Shown one piece after another: positions 7,353 through 14,036 of a DNA stretch of 14,036 bases. Every line of letters starts with the position of its first letter. Positions within the stretch are counted from its first letter, which is position 1. Both the position numbers and the translations under genes were made by a program. This stretch comes from Bacteroidota bacterium (GTDB lineage Bacteria; Bacteroidota; Bacteroidia; Sphingobacteriales; Sphingobacteriaceae): positions 1 through 14,036 of the forward strand of contig JAEYZM010000011.1 in the NCBI GenBank assembly GCA_023427985.1. The letters run 5' to 3'. Below the pieces are notes generated by a model that was not told the origin of the DNA, ran no database searches, and saw only the letters and a program-made list of their open reading frames with translations.

Positions 7353-7375
7353 CCTTATTTAAATGTAATTAAATG

Positions 7376-8857
7376 TTAACTGATACCTTTCATCATTTTT
7401 TTTAAAATTGGAGAAATCAACAATAATACAATTCCAGATGCTACTGATGTCATGATTAAGAAAGAGAATAGCTCCATGTTAAACTTATGTAGTAAATTCT
7501 CTAAAATACCTGCCATATAGTTTGCTAATGCAATGCTTGAGAACCATAGTCCCATCATTAGAGATACAATTTTTGGAGGCGATAATTTTGTGATCATCGA
7601 TAAGCCGATCGGCGATAAGAAGAGTTCTCCAATTGTATGCAATAAGTAAACAAATACCAACCACATCGGCGAGATTAAAACACCTCCATTAGAAGCAAGG
7701 TTTGCGAAATACATCACAACGAAACCAAGTCCTAATAAAACTAAACCTAAACCGAATTTTACTGGAATATTAGGGTTTTTGTTTACTTTATTTAAGGCAA
7801 TCCAGAGACTTGCAAATAATGGTGCAAGGATGAAAATTCCTAAAGCGTTTATAGATTGGAACCACGATGTTGGGATTTCGAAACTACCTAAAATACGATT
7901 CGTTTTTTCTTCGGCGAATAAGTTGAATGTACCACCTGCTTGTTCGAATCCTGCCCAGAAGAATATGTTAAAGAAACATAAAACTACAATTACACCAACA
8001 CGTGACCATTGATTCCCACCTTCAGTATTTTTGAATACAATGTATAATACAGCAAGACCACCTATAATAAATAGGGTATTCATAATCATTGAATACGTAT
8101 CATCACTTAAGGAAGTAAAGAATGTAATCAAGGCCCAAGTTGCAACAGCGCATCCTGCAATGATTCCAACTATATCGAACCAATCGCGTGAACGAAAATT
8201 TGTTGCAGTTTTATCTTGCAAGGTTGGTGGCATACCTACTGTGCCTAATAATTTTGTTGTAAAATGGAAAACTAAAACACCTAACAACATTCCTACACCT
8301 GCAGAACCAAATCCCCATGCCCATCCAACAGTTTCGCCCAAGGTTCCCGATACTAATGGAGCAATGAATGCACCTAAGTTTATTCCCATATAGAATAAAG
8401 TGAATCCCGAATCTCTTCTTGTATCGTTCTCTTCATATAGCCCACCTACCATAGTAGAAATATTTGGTTTGAAAAAACCATTCCCTACGATGATTAATCC
8501 TAGACCTAAATTTAATAAAGAGAAACTAGGATCTTGTGATGCAGAACCATGACTCATTGCCAATGTAAAGTTTCCAAGAGCCATTAAAATTCCACCGATG
8601 TAAATACTTTTTCGTTGACCTAATATTTTATCGGCCAACAATCCACCAGCAATAGGAGTTAAGTATACAAGTCCAGTAAAAATTGCATAAATTTCTAAGG
8701 CGCTTGCACGTTCTAACCCGAAGCCACCATTCATTACTTGCGATGTTAGATATAGAACTAACAATGCACGCATACCATAGTAGCTGAAGCGCTCCCACAT
8801 CTCTGTGAAGAACAAAGCATACAAGCCTTTAGGATGAGTTGTTTTTGTGTTTGACAT
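7376..8857 (-). CDS. POT family proton-coupled peptide symporter (canonical)
   Basis: 493 residues, about 12-14 helices, major-facilitator fold. POT (PTR2) marks are seen: EMWERFSYYGMR (19-30) carrying the ExxERFxYYG motif with E19, E22, R23, Y26, Y27 and R30; IIVGNGFFKPNIS with K130; FYMGINLGAF (155-164); FWAGFEQAGG with E305; and GELFLSPIGLS with E411. Compared with PepTSt, R30-E305 corresponds to the R33-E300 salt bridge and K130-E411 to K126-E400, so the proton-coupling network looks intact. Role: import of di- and tripeptides across the inner membrane driven by protons. It lies downstream of a second POT gene and of DPP IV, which could supply dipeptides. An intrinsic terminator follows. 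Confidence 0.93.
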   Translation of the reverse strand: MSNTKTTHPKGLYALFFTEMWERFSYYGMRALLVLYLTSQVMNGGFGLERASALEIYAIFTGLVYLTPIAGGLLADKILGQRKSIYIGGILMALGNFTLAMSHGSASQDPSFSLLNLGLGLIIVGNGFFKPNISTMVGGLYEENDTRRDSGFTLFYMGINLGAFIAPLVSGTLGETVGWAWGFGSAGVGMLLGVLVFHFTTKLLGTVGMPPTLQDKTATNFRSRDWFDIVGIIAGCAVATWALITFFTSLSDDTYSMIMNTLFIIGGLAVLYIVFKNTEGGNQWSRVGVIVVLCFFNIFFWAGFEQAGGTFNLFAEEKTNRILGSFEIPTSWFQSINALGIFILAPLFASLWIALNKVNKNPNIPVKFGLGLVLLGLGFVVMYFANLASNGGVLISPMWLVFVYLLHTIGELFLSPIGLSMITKLSPPKIVSLMMGLWFSSIALANYMAGILENLLHKFNMELFSFLIMTSVASGIVLLLISPILKKMMKGIS

Positions 8858-8885
8858 TTTATTTGGTTTTATTTTTTCTAGTTTA

Positions 8886-8962
8886 TATTCTTAACTCTTA
8901 ATTCTTAACTCTTAGCACTTAATTCTTAATTCTTAATTCTTAATTCTGAATTTTCAATTCCC
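8886..8962. repeat. Eleven-unit heptad tandem array (AATTCTT)
   Basis: Eleven 7-bp units are in unbroken register over 77 bp: TATTCTT, AACTCTT, AATTCTT, AACTCTT, AGCACTT, AATTCTT three times, AATTCTG, AATTTTC and AATTCCC. The array fills most of the 106-bp gap between the two POT genes and stops one base before the stop codon of the 543-aa POT gene. Unit junctions make TTAA, which puts TAA on both strands every 7 bp. There are no spacers, so it is not CRISPR. The gap has no other evident feature and no intrinsic terminator. Confidence 0.9.
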
Positions 8963-8963
8963 A

Positions 8964-10595
8964 TTAGTGCTTACTAATTATCCCTCTCAACCATTTCAAC
9001 ATCGCAAAGATTGCAAGTCCTGCAATTAAACATGCGAAGAAATTTACATAAAAGAAATTGGCTTTATTTTCGTAATTATCCCACATCGACGATAATACTC
9101 CCGATAATTTATTGCCAATCGATGTTGCAAGGAACCAACCGCCCATCATCAATGCAGTCAGCCGTTCTGGAGCAACTTTCGAAACTAGTGAAAGACCTAT
9201 TGGCGATAAAAATAATTCACCAATCGTGACAACTGCATAACATCCAATTAACCATATGGCCGAAGCTTTATCGGTACTTAAGTCCGTAGAATATACTGCG
9301 CCTACCATTACTAATGTCGACAAGCCAGTGATTAATAATCCGTATGCAATTTTTGCAGGTGTTGATGGTTCTTTGCCGCGCATGCGTAAGAATGCGAAGA
9401 AACTTAATACTAATGGTGTGATTAACACTATGAAAAATGGATTAATGGATTGGAAAATTTCTGTTGAAAATAATTTCAATTCCTTTCCTTCTTTAGGCCA
9501 TTTTTCTTGTGGTAAATTTTGGAAATATGGGTGCGGCGATTGAGTCATAACTTTATTGCCTGCATCATCGAACACCAGTTTAAACTGTTCATCGTATTTT
9601 GGATATTCTGCTGTATCGGTACTTACAGTTTGTATCATACCGAATGGCTTGGCAATGGGTTGAACACTTTCTGGAATCTCTCGGTCGGTAAAGGTTTCAG
9701 CAAATGTTGTCAATGCCGATGCATTTTGTTTGAATACTGCCCAAAAGACGATTACAACACCAAATATGGATAATAATGCTGCGATGCGTGAGCGCTCTTC
9801 TTTTTGAGCGCGTACCATCAAGCTGATATAAAAAATAATTACGGGTATACATGCGATGATAAATCCATCGGTCGAATCTGAACCGAAAATATTTCCTGGT
9901 ATAAACCATCCCAATGCTCCTGCTATAATTGCAGGTAAGAAGACGTATAGTAATACTTTTGAAACGGCCATGTCTCCTTCTTCTGCTGGCTTCTTAATAT
10001 CTGCATCTTTGATATGTTTTGTACCGGATAAAAACCAAAGAATACCGACTAGCATACCAACACCTGCCGCGCCGAATGCGTAACCCCAACCATATTCGTT
10101 TCGCATATATGCTGCAACGAAATTGCAGATGAATGCACCTACGTTGATACCCATGTAAAAGATATTATATCCAGCATCTTTTTGATCTTTGTAATCTTTA
10201 TTGGAATATAAATTCCCAAGTAGGGTTGAAATGTTCGGTTTGAAAAATCCATTACCAACAATGATTAACAATACGGATATCCAAAATGCTGTCATGTTGG
10301 GAATTGCTAAGCCGAAATATCCGGCCGACATTAATACACCACCAATCAAAATGGCTCTTCTATAGCCAAGAATTCTGTCGGCTAGTAAACCTCCTATGAA
10401 TGGTGTGATGTATACTAATCCTAAATAGGTTCCAACAATATCTGAAGCTTCTTTTTTGTCGAGGCCCATTCCACCTTTTACTCCGTCAGTTAAATAGAGT
10501 AGGAGTATACCCAACATCAAATAATAACCAAATCGTTCCCACATTTCTGTGAAGAATAAGACGTATAGTCCTTTAGGGTGTTTGTTTTTGCTCAT
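8964..10595 (-). CDS. POT family peptide transporter, divergent paralogue with periplasmic insertion
   Basis: 543 residues, homologous to the next downstream POT protein: EMWERFGYYLML (17-28), IIVGNGFFKPNIS with K119, FYMGINVGAF (146-155) and GELFLSPIGLS with E460. It differs in key places. The position equivalent to PepTSt R33 is L28, and the helix 7 position equivalent to E300 is K289 (FWAVFKQNA), so that salt bridge cannot form as usual. Between helix 7 and the FQSIN block before helix 8 it has 64 more residues than its paralogue (about 303-372, polar, with PHPYFQN and many charges), predicted to face the periplasm. The ExxER motif and the helix 4/10 K-E pair remain, so transport is likely, but specificity or coupling may differ. 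It lies 140 bp downstream of DPP IV. Confidence 0.9.
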   Translation of the reverse strand: MSKNKHPKGLYVLFFTEMWERFGYYLMLGILLLYLTDGVKGGMGLDKKEASDIVGTYLGLVYITPFIGGLLADRILGYRRAILIGGVLMSAGYFGLAIPNMTAFWISVLLIIVGNGFFKPNISTLLGNLYSNKDYKDQKDAGYNIFYMGINVGAFICNFVAAYMRNEYGWGYAFGAAGVGMLVGILWFLSGTKHIKDADIKKPAEEGDMAVSKVLLYVFLPAIIAGALGWFIPGNIFGSDSTDGFIIACIPVIIFYISLMVRAQKEERSRIAALLSIFGVVIVFWAVFKQNASALTTFAETFTDREIPESVQPIAKPFGMIQTVSTDTAEYPKYDEQFKLVFDDAGNKVMTQSPHPYFQNLPQEKWPKEGKELKLFSTEIFQSINPFFIVLITPLVLSFFAFLRMRGKEPSTPAKIAYGLLITGLSTLVMVGAVYSTDLSTDKASAIWLIGCYAVVTIGELFLSPIGLSLVSKVAPERLTALMMGGWFLATSIGNKLSGVLSSMWDNYENKANFFYVNFFACLIAGLAIFAMLKWLRGIISKH

Positions 10596-10599
10596 TGGT

Positions 10600-10660
10600 A
10601 AGTTATTAAGTATAATAAGTGTATTAAGTTATTAGGTTAATTAGGAAATTAAGTAAATTA
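10600..10660. repeat. Irregular 8-9 bp A/T-rich repeat (ATTAAGTNA-like) in DPP IV/POT gap
   Basis: The motif TTAAG, TAAG or TTAGG recurs at 8-9 bp steps about seven times (near 10600, 10608, 10617, 10626, 10634, 10643 and 10651). It resembles the two heptad arrays in base composition and intergenic position but does not keep one period. It could be a decayed array. It lies immediately upstream of the 543-aa POT start codon, within what would be the mRNA leader. Confidence 0.55.
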
Positions 10661-10730
10661 TCTGTGTTGAAAACATTTTTATAAATCAATTATTTTCCTG
10701 AATTGATAATTTCTAAATAACCTAATAACT
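10627..10730. repeat. 13-bp inverted repeat bracketing the DPP IV/POT intergenic gap
   Basis: Arms AGTTATTAGGTTA (10627-10639) and its exact complement (10718-10730) are 78 bp apart. Inside, AATTAGGAAA (10639-10648) pairs with TTTCCTGAATT (10694-10704) allowing one bulged base, and a 7-bp stem ATCAATT/AATTGAT lies at 10685-10707. Together they could fold the intercistronic RNA. All arms are AT-rich and have no GC-rich terminator stem. Confidence 0.5.
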
Positions 10731-10735
10731 CTATT

Positions 10736-12952
10736 TTATAGATTTTCTAATACAAAATCCGTCATTAAATTATATAAATGTAATCGAGTAGTTCCACCGT
10801 AAATGCCGTGGTTTTTATTTGGGTAATAGGCCGATTCAAATTTTTTATTTGCTTTGATTAATGCATCCACCATGTCTACAGAATTTTGGAAATGTACGTT
10901 ATCATCGGCAGTACCGTGTATGATTAAATATTTCCCTTTTAATTTGTCGACAAAATTTATTGGTGAATTTTCTTCGTAACCCTTATTATTTTCTTGTGGT
11001 GTTCTTAAATAGCGTTCGGTATAAATGCTATCGTAATATTTCCAATTGGTAACTGGAGCAACTGCGATGGCTAGTTTGAACACATCGGCCCCCTTAGTAA
11101 TACAAAGCGATGACATGTATCCACCATAACTCCATCCTTGGATTCCAATTCTATTGCCATCGATATAAGGCTGACGTGCTAACCATTTTGCAGATTCTAT
11201 TTGGTCGATGGTTTCGTATTTTCCTAAATTTAAATAGGTCATTTTTTTGAACTCAGCACCGCGTGCACCAGTGCCTCTGTTGTCTACACAAACTACGATG
11301 TAACCTTTTTGTGTTAACAGTTGATACCACATAAAATTTGTTCCGCCCCAAGAGTCAAGCACTTGTTGTGATCCAGGACCACCGTATAAAAACATGTAAA
11401 CTGGGTATTTTTTATTTGGATCGAAATTGCTTGGTTTCATCATCCAAGCATTCAATTGCACTCCTTCCGATGTAGTGATGCTTAAGAATTCTTTTTTCGT
11501 TAAATCGTATTCTGCTAATCGATCTTTTAATTTTTTATTGTCTTCTAATACTCTTAATTCTTTTCCCGAATTGTCGTGAAGTGTAATGTAATTAGGGGTA
11601 TTGGCGTTAGAGTAATAATTGATGTAATATGCACAACCATTGCTGAAGTAGGCGTTATTTGTTCCTGCTTGTGCACTTAGTTTTTTCAGACCCTTACCAT
11701 CGATATTAATTTTATAAATTTCACGCTGCATCGGATTAACCATCGCTGCTTGGAAGTAAATTGTTTTCTGAGCAGGATCCATTCCGTAAATCGATGTAAT
11801 TTCCCATTTCCCTTTTGTGATTTGACGAATGAATTTTCCGTTCATATCGTATAAATATAAATGGTTCCAGCCATCTTTTTCAGATGAAATGATAAATGAT
11901 TTATTATCTTTTAAAAATGTTAGATCATCGTTAATGTCGATGTATGTTTTTGATTCTTCTGTCAAGAGCACTTTAGTCTTGCCAGTTGACGCATCGGCAA
12001 TCATCCATTCTAATTTATTTTGATGACGATTCATTCTTTGGATGCATAATTTATTTGCATCGTTGGTCCACTTGATGCGCGGAATGTATTGATCTGTATT
12101 GCTGCCGATGTCTACCGTTGTAGTTGTATTATTTGCGAGGTTGAAAATATGGATGCTTACAGTAGAATTTTTCTCGCCGGCTTTTGGATATTTGAATTTA
12201 TAATCTTCTGGATATAAGTTGCCGTACATCGCCATATTGAAGCCTTTGACTTGTGACTCATCGAACTTATAATAGGCGATGTTTTTTCCGTCGGGCGACC
12301 AAAAGAAAGCTTGTGCGAAAGAAAATTCTTCTTCATAAACCCAGTCGCACCAGCCATTGATAATTTTTTCCCATTCGCCATCATCGGTAATTCGTGATTC
12401 TTGTCTGCTGTCTAAATCTGTAATGTAAATATTATTATCGCGTACAAACGCCACTTTCTTGCCATCTGGTGAAAGCGTTGCAAACATTTGCTTTCCAAGG
12501 TCTGAAACGTTTTGAAGTTTGCGTGTTTTTCTATCGAAAATATAATTGTTTTCTTTAGTCGAATGTCTGTATATCGATTCTATATTATTGCTAATGATAA
12601 TTTTTGTTTCATCATCATTGAAAGCATAGTTTTCCATTTTGATAGTCTGAATATCATTTGGAATCATCAGCTTAAGTTCAGATGATTTTAAAATCGTATC
12701 GCTAACTTTTCCAGTAGCGTATTCATAAGCCAATATGAATGTTTCTTTTGTGCTTGGATCCGTATAAAATGAGCTGTAATGTTTGCCATCTTTCATACTT
12801 CTAAGGCCTGAAATTGATTTGGCATTGAACAAAGGTTTGCCCCAAATTTCTTCGTTACTCAATTGTTTCTTAGCAGAGTTTTGCGCAAATGCTTGAACTG
12901 TAAATGCAGAAATTATGGTTGCAACTAGGATACTCGACTTACTTATTCGCAT
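10736..12952 (-). CDS. Dipeptidyl peptidase IV, S9B family serine peptidase
   Basis: 738 residues, normal DPP IV length. A signal peptide (about 1-23, cleavage near AFA|Q) sends it to the periplasm or outer envelope. Residues about 40-490 form the beta-propeller, including the DWVYEEEF signature (203-210); its E208-E209 match human E205-E206, which hold the substrate amino terminus. The C-terminal alpha/beta hydrolase domain has YGGPGSQ with oxyanion Tyr523, VDNRGTGARG (556-565), the nucleophile motif GWSYGG with S608, TADDN with D683 and N685, and NKNHGIYGG with H715. The D-H spacing of 32 equals the human enzyme. Reaction: release of X-Pro or X-Ala dipeptides from peptide N-termini. It lies upstream of two POT dipeptide carriers on the same strand, which suggests cleavage followed by uptake. 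Confidence 0.95.
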   Translation of the reverse strand: MRISKSSILVATIISAFTVQAFAQNSAKKQLSNEEIWGKPLFNAKSISGLRSMKDGKHYSSFYTDPSTKETFILAYEYATGKVSDTILKSSELKLMIPNDIQTIKMENYAFNDDETKIIISNNIESIYRHSTKENNYIFDRKTRKLQNVSDLGKQMFATLSPDGKKVAFVRDNNIYITDLDSRQESRITDDGEWEKIINGWCDWVYEEEFSFAQAFFWSPDGKNIAYYKFDESQVKGFNMAMYGNLYPEDYKFKYPKAGEKNSTVSIHIFNLANNTTTTVDIGSNTDQYIPRIKWTNDANKLCIQRMNRHQNKLEWMIADASTGKTKVLLTEESKTYIDINDDLTFLKDNKSFIISSEKDGWNHLYLYDMNGKFIRQITKGKWEITSIYGMDPAQKTIYFQAAMVNPMQREIYKINIDGKGLKKLSAQAGTNNAYFSNGCAYYINYYSNANTPNYITLHDNSGKELRVLEDNKKLKDRLAEYDLTKKEFLSITTSEGVQLNAWMMKPSNFDPNKKYPVYMFLYGGPGSQQVLDSWGGTNFMWYQLLTQKGYIVVCVDNRGTGARGAEFKKMTYLNLGKYETIDQIESAKWLARQPYIDGNRIGIQGWSYGGYMSSLCITKGADVFKLAIAVAPVTNWKYYDSIYTERYLRTPQENNKGYEENSPINFVDKLKGKYLIIHGTADDNVHFQNSVDMVDALIKANKKFESAYYPNKNHGIYGGTTRLHLYNLMTDFVLENL

Positions 12953-13054
12953 ATGATTTTATTTACTATAATTTAGCAAAATAAGAATAATACTATATAC
13001 AGCAAAATATGAAATAAAGTAGCTTAAAAATCAGGAAATTAAAGCTTTTGAGGT

Positions 13055-13942
13055 TTATTCCTCTCTGGGGTCGTTGAATAATTTGTCGAGTTCCGACTTT
13101 TCATTTCTAAGGTCGAGCATTTCCATTAAATACCATTTTTTGCGTTTGTATTTAAGGCCGTCATACGATAAATCGGGACCATAATGTTCGTACATACCTT
13201 CAAGACTAGGATTAGGAGCAGCTAAATGATCGTATACAATCCATTTCTTTTTGGGTAAGTAACGTAATAGCATAGAGAGATTTTCGGCATACTCAAACAC
13301 TATTCTAGATTTAACTTTTTCTTTATAATGAAAAATAGGGGCTCCGAATATGGGCTGACCATTTTCATCGAAACTCAACACATCGATAACCTTCATATTA
13401 GTTTTAGTGTTATTACCTTTCCAACCTAGTAATACATACTGTTTGTGTTTAGATTTTCTTTTTTGAGTTTCTATAATCGTATAATAGTGTGCACCAAACC
13501 AAGAGTCTTTATTCAAAGTAGTATCTTCAGGGTTTAAGATGAAAGCCGAATTATCGAAAAATGGATAGAGTTCTAATTTTTCTTTATTATTTATCTGCAA
13601 TGCACCATAATATCTGTAATAACCATCGTCAGTTACAAGGTGCCAAGTGAAAATTCTGAAATGATTATCTTTTGATTTTAAAATCGAAATTGATTTAACC
13701 GAATCAAAATTGTATTCAAATGAGTTTGGTAGTTTTAAGGCAGAAACTAATGTTCTGATGAAGATATTGTTTGAATTCCTTCTCACAACTTCATCGGTAC
13801 TATTAATAATTTTATAAGAAAGGCTTTGTAATGAATCTTCTAATGGCTTAAACGCTTTATCAAATGTTATTACTTTTTCTTGCGCATGAACGTTGCTCAA
13901 CACACTAAAAATCAATACCAAAATAATTCCAAATTTCCTCAT
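13055..13942 (-). CDS. Exported protein of unknown function
   Basis: 295 residues. A signal peptide is seen (MRK, hydrophobic core to about 17, cleavage at VHA|Q near 20-21); there is no lipobox cysteine and no other membrane helix, so it is periplasmic or secreted. I do not recognise a named domain. Visible blocks that look structured are FRIFTWHLVTDDGYYRYYGA (96-115), YVLLGWKGNN (169-178), KVIDVLSFDENGQPIFG (184-200) and RYLPKKKWIVYDHL (227-240). The protein is rich in Tyr, Trp and Lys, with a charged C-terminus. Its ATG overlaps the stop of an open frame entering from the window edge (ATGA), which suggests an operon with that gene. The 102-bp gap to the DPP IV start has no convincing terminator. 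Confidence 0.8.
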   Translation of the reverse strand: MRKFGIILVLIFSVLSNVHAQEKVITFDKAFKPLEDSLQSLSYKIINSTDEVVRRNSNNIFIRTLVSALKLPNSFEYNFDSVKSISILKSKDNHFRIFTWHLVTDDGYYRYYGALQINNKEKLELYPFFDNSAFILNPEDTTLNKDSWFGAHYYTIIETQKRKSKHKQYVLLGWKGNNTKTNMKVIDVLSFDENGQPIFGAPIFHYKEKVKSRIVFEYAENLSMLLRYLPKKKWIVYDHLAAPNPSLEGMYEHYGPDLSYDGLKYKRKKWYLMEMLDLRNEKSELDKLFNDPREE

Positions 13943-14036
13943 TTATTTTCAAAAATTACCATTCTTAATGGATGATAAATACTAGATTTTAAAAAATCCA
14001 GCATACTTGCGGTAAACTGGTGGCACGACTTAAGTC
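13939..14036 (-). CDS. Probable 3' end of an upstream gene (31 codons)
   Basis: A reading frame is open from the window edge for 31 codons and ends in MVIFENK followed by TGA, which shares bases with the ATG of the exported protein (ATGA overlap). This arrangement is typical of coupled operon genes. The fragment is too short to name, and a 31-codon open frame in AT-rich DNA can arise by chance. One competing frame ends near 13990 (CWIF then TAA) and the third stops at once. Confidence 0.4.
   Translation of the reverse strand, partial: LKSCHQFTASMLDFLKSSIYHPLRMVIFENK

Noticed and set aside
8031..8393. Plus-strand open frames opposite the POT genes (also 7779-8012, 9256-9543, 9519-9773, 9856-10083)
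   Set aside because: Shadows of the two POT coding regions, with no independent start context or recognisable domain.
8886..8962. Possible CRISPR array
   Set aside because: The units are 7 bp with no spacers and there are no cas genes nearby; it is a simple tandem repeat.
10685..10707. Hairpin ATCAATT/AATTGAT as a terminator for DPP IV
   Set aside because: The stem is AT-rich and only 7 bp, with no continuous T run after it on the minus strand; kept only as part of the structured gap.
13022..13054. Possible terminator after the exported unknown protein (AGCTT/AAGCT arms)
   Set aside because: Only five paired bases before a mismatch and no T run on the minus strand.
12953..13054. Bacteroidetes promoter boxes (TTG and TAnnTTTG) upstream of DPP IV and other genes
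   Set aside because: Only near matches such as TTATTTTG were found by eye, and none had a convincing upstream TTG at the right distance, so no promoter is called.
1..14036. tRNA, rRNA, insertion sequences, phage genes or toxin-antitoxin pairs
   Set aside because: Searched by eye on both strands; no cloverleaf with a T-loop motif, no transposase-like frame and no terminal inverted repeats with target duplications were seen.

Overview
The window looks like a chromosomal segment of a Bacteroidota bacterium (Sphingobacteriia, Chitinophagia or Flavobacteriia type; I cannot place it more finely). Reasons: AT-rich DNA, starts without clear Shine-Dalgarno sequences, PorT-type outer-membrane beta-barrel and DUF4345 proteins, an S9 dipeptidyl peptidase IV beside POT transporters, a Bacteroidetes-like lipoprotein, and short intergenic tandem repeats. 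Nothing indicates phage, plasmid, insertion sequence, CRISPR, tRNA or rRNA. All genes are on the minus strand except one AraC-family regulator, so transcription mostly runs from high to low coordinates.

Layout, low to high coordinate. (1) 1-1477: a CoA-transferase gene whose stop overlaps the start of a TauE/SafE-type (TSUP) membrane transporter that runs off the window. (2) 1582-2726: an SRPBCC-fold membrane-anchored protein followed by a small outer-membrane beta-barrel protein, ending in a strong hairpin terminator. (3) 2819-4317: a DUF4345 membrane protein divergent from an AraC-type regulator; the 89-bp gap holds 21-bp-spaced direct repeats that look like an AraC-type operator. (4) 4379-7291: a tight run of OPT-family transporter, lipoprotein and a small zinc-ribbon membrane protein. 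(5) 7376-12952: dipeptidyl peptidase IV and two POT-family proton/peptide symporters. (6) 13055-14036: an exported protein of unknown function and the probable 3' end of an upstream gene.

The core of the window (about 5.2-13 kb) reads as a peptide-use region. An exported DPP IV would clip X-Pro/X-Ala dipeptides from peptides in the periplasm, two POT carriers would import di- and tripeptides, and an OPT carrier may take longer peptides or metal chelates. The two POT proteins are not redundant copies. The 493-aa protein keeps every canonical charge. The 543-aa protein has lost both partners of the helix 1-helix 7 salt bridge and carries a predicted periplasmic insertion of about 64 residues.

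The most unusual non-coding features are intergenic tandem repeats. One is an 11-unit, strictly 7-bp array between the POT genes and another is a 5-unit, 7-bp array at the AraC/zinc-ribbon convergence. Both are built around a self-complementary stop (TTAA or CTAG), so they carry stops in all six frames. Three intrinsic terminator-like hairpins lie only about 36-47 nt ahead of the next start codon, leaving little room for a separate promoter. I found no clearly undescribed multi-gene system; the best candidates for new biology are the divergent second POT protein, the OPT-lipoprotein-zinc-ribbon unit and the stop-rich heptad arrays.
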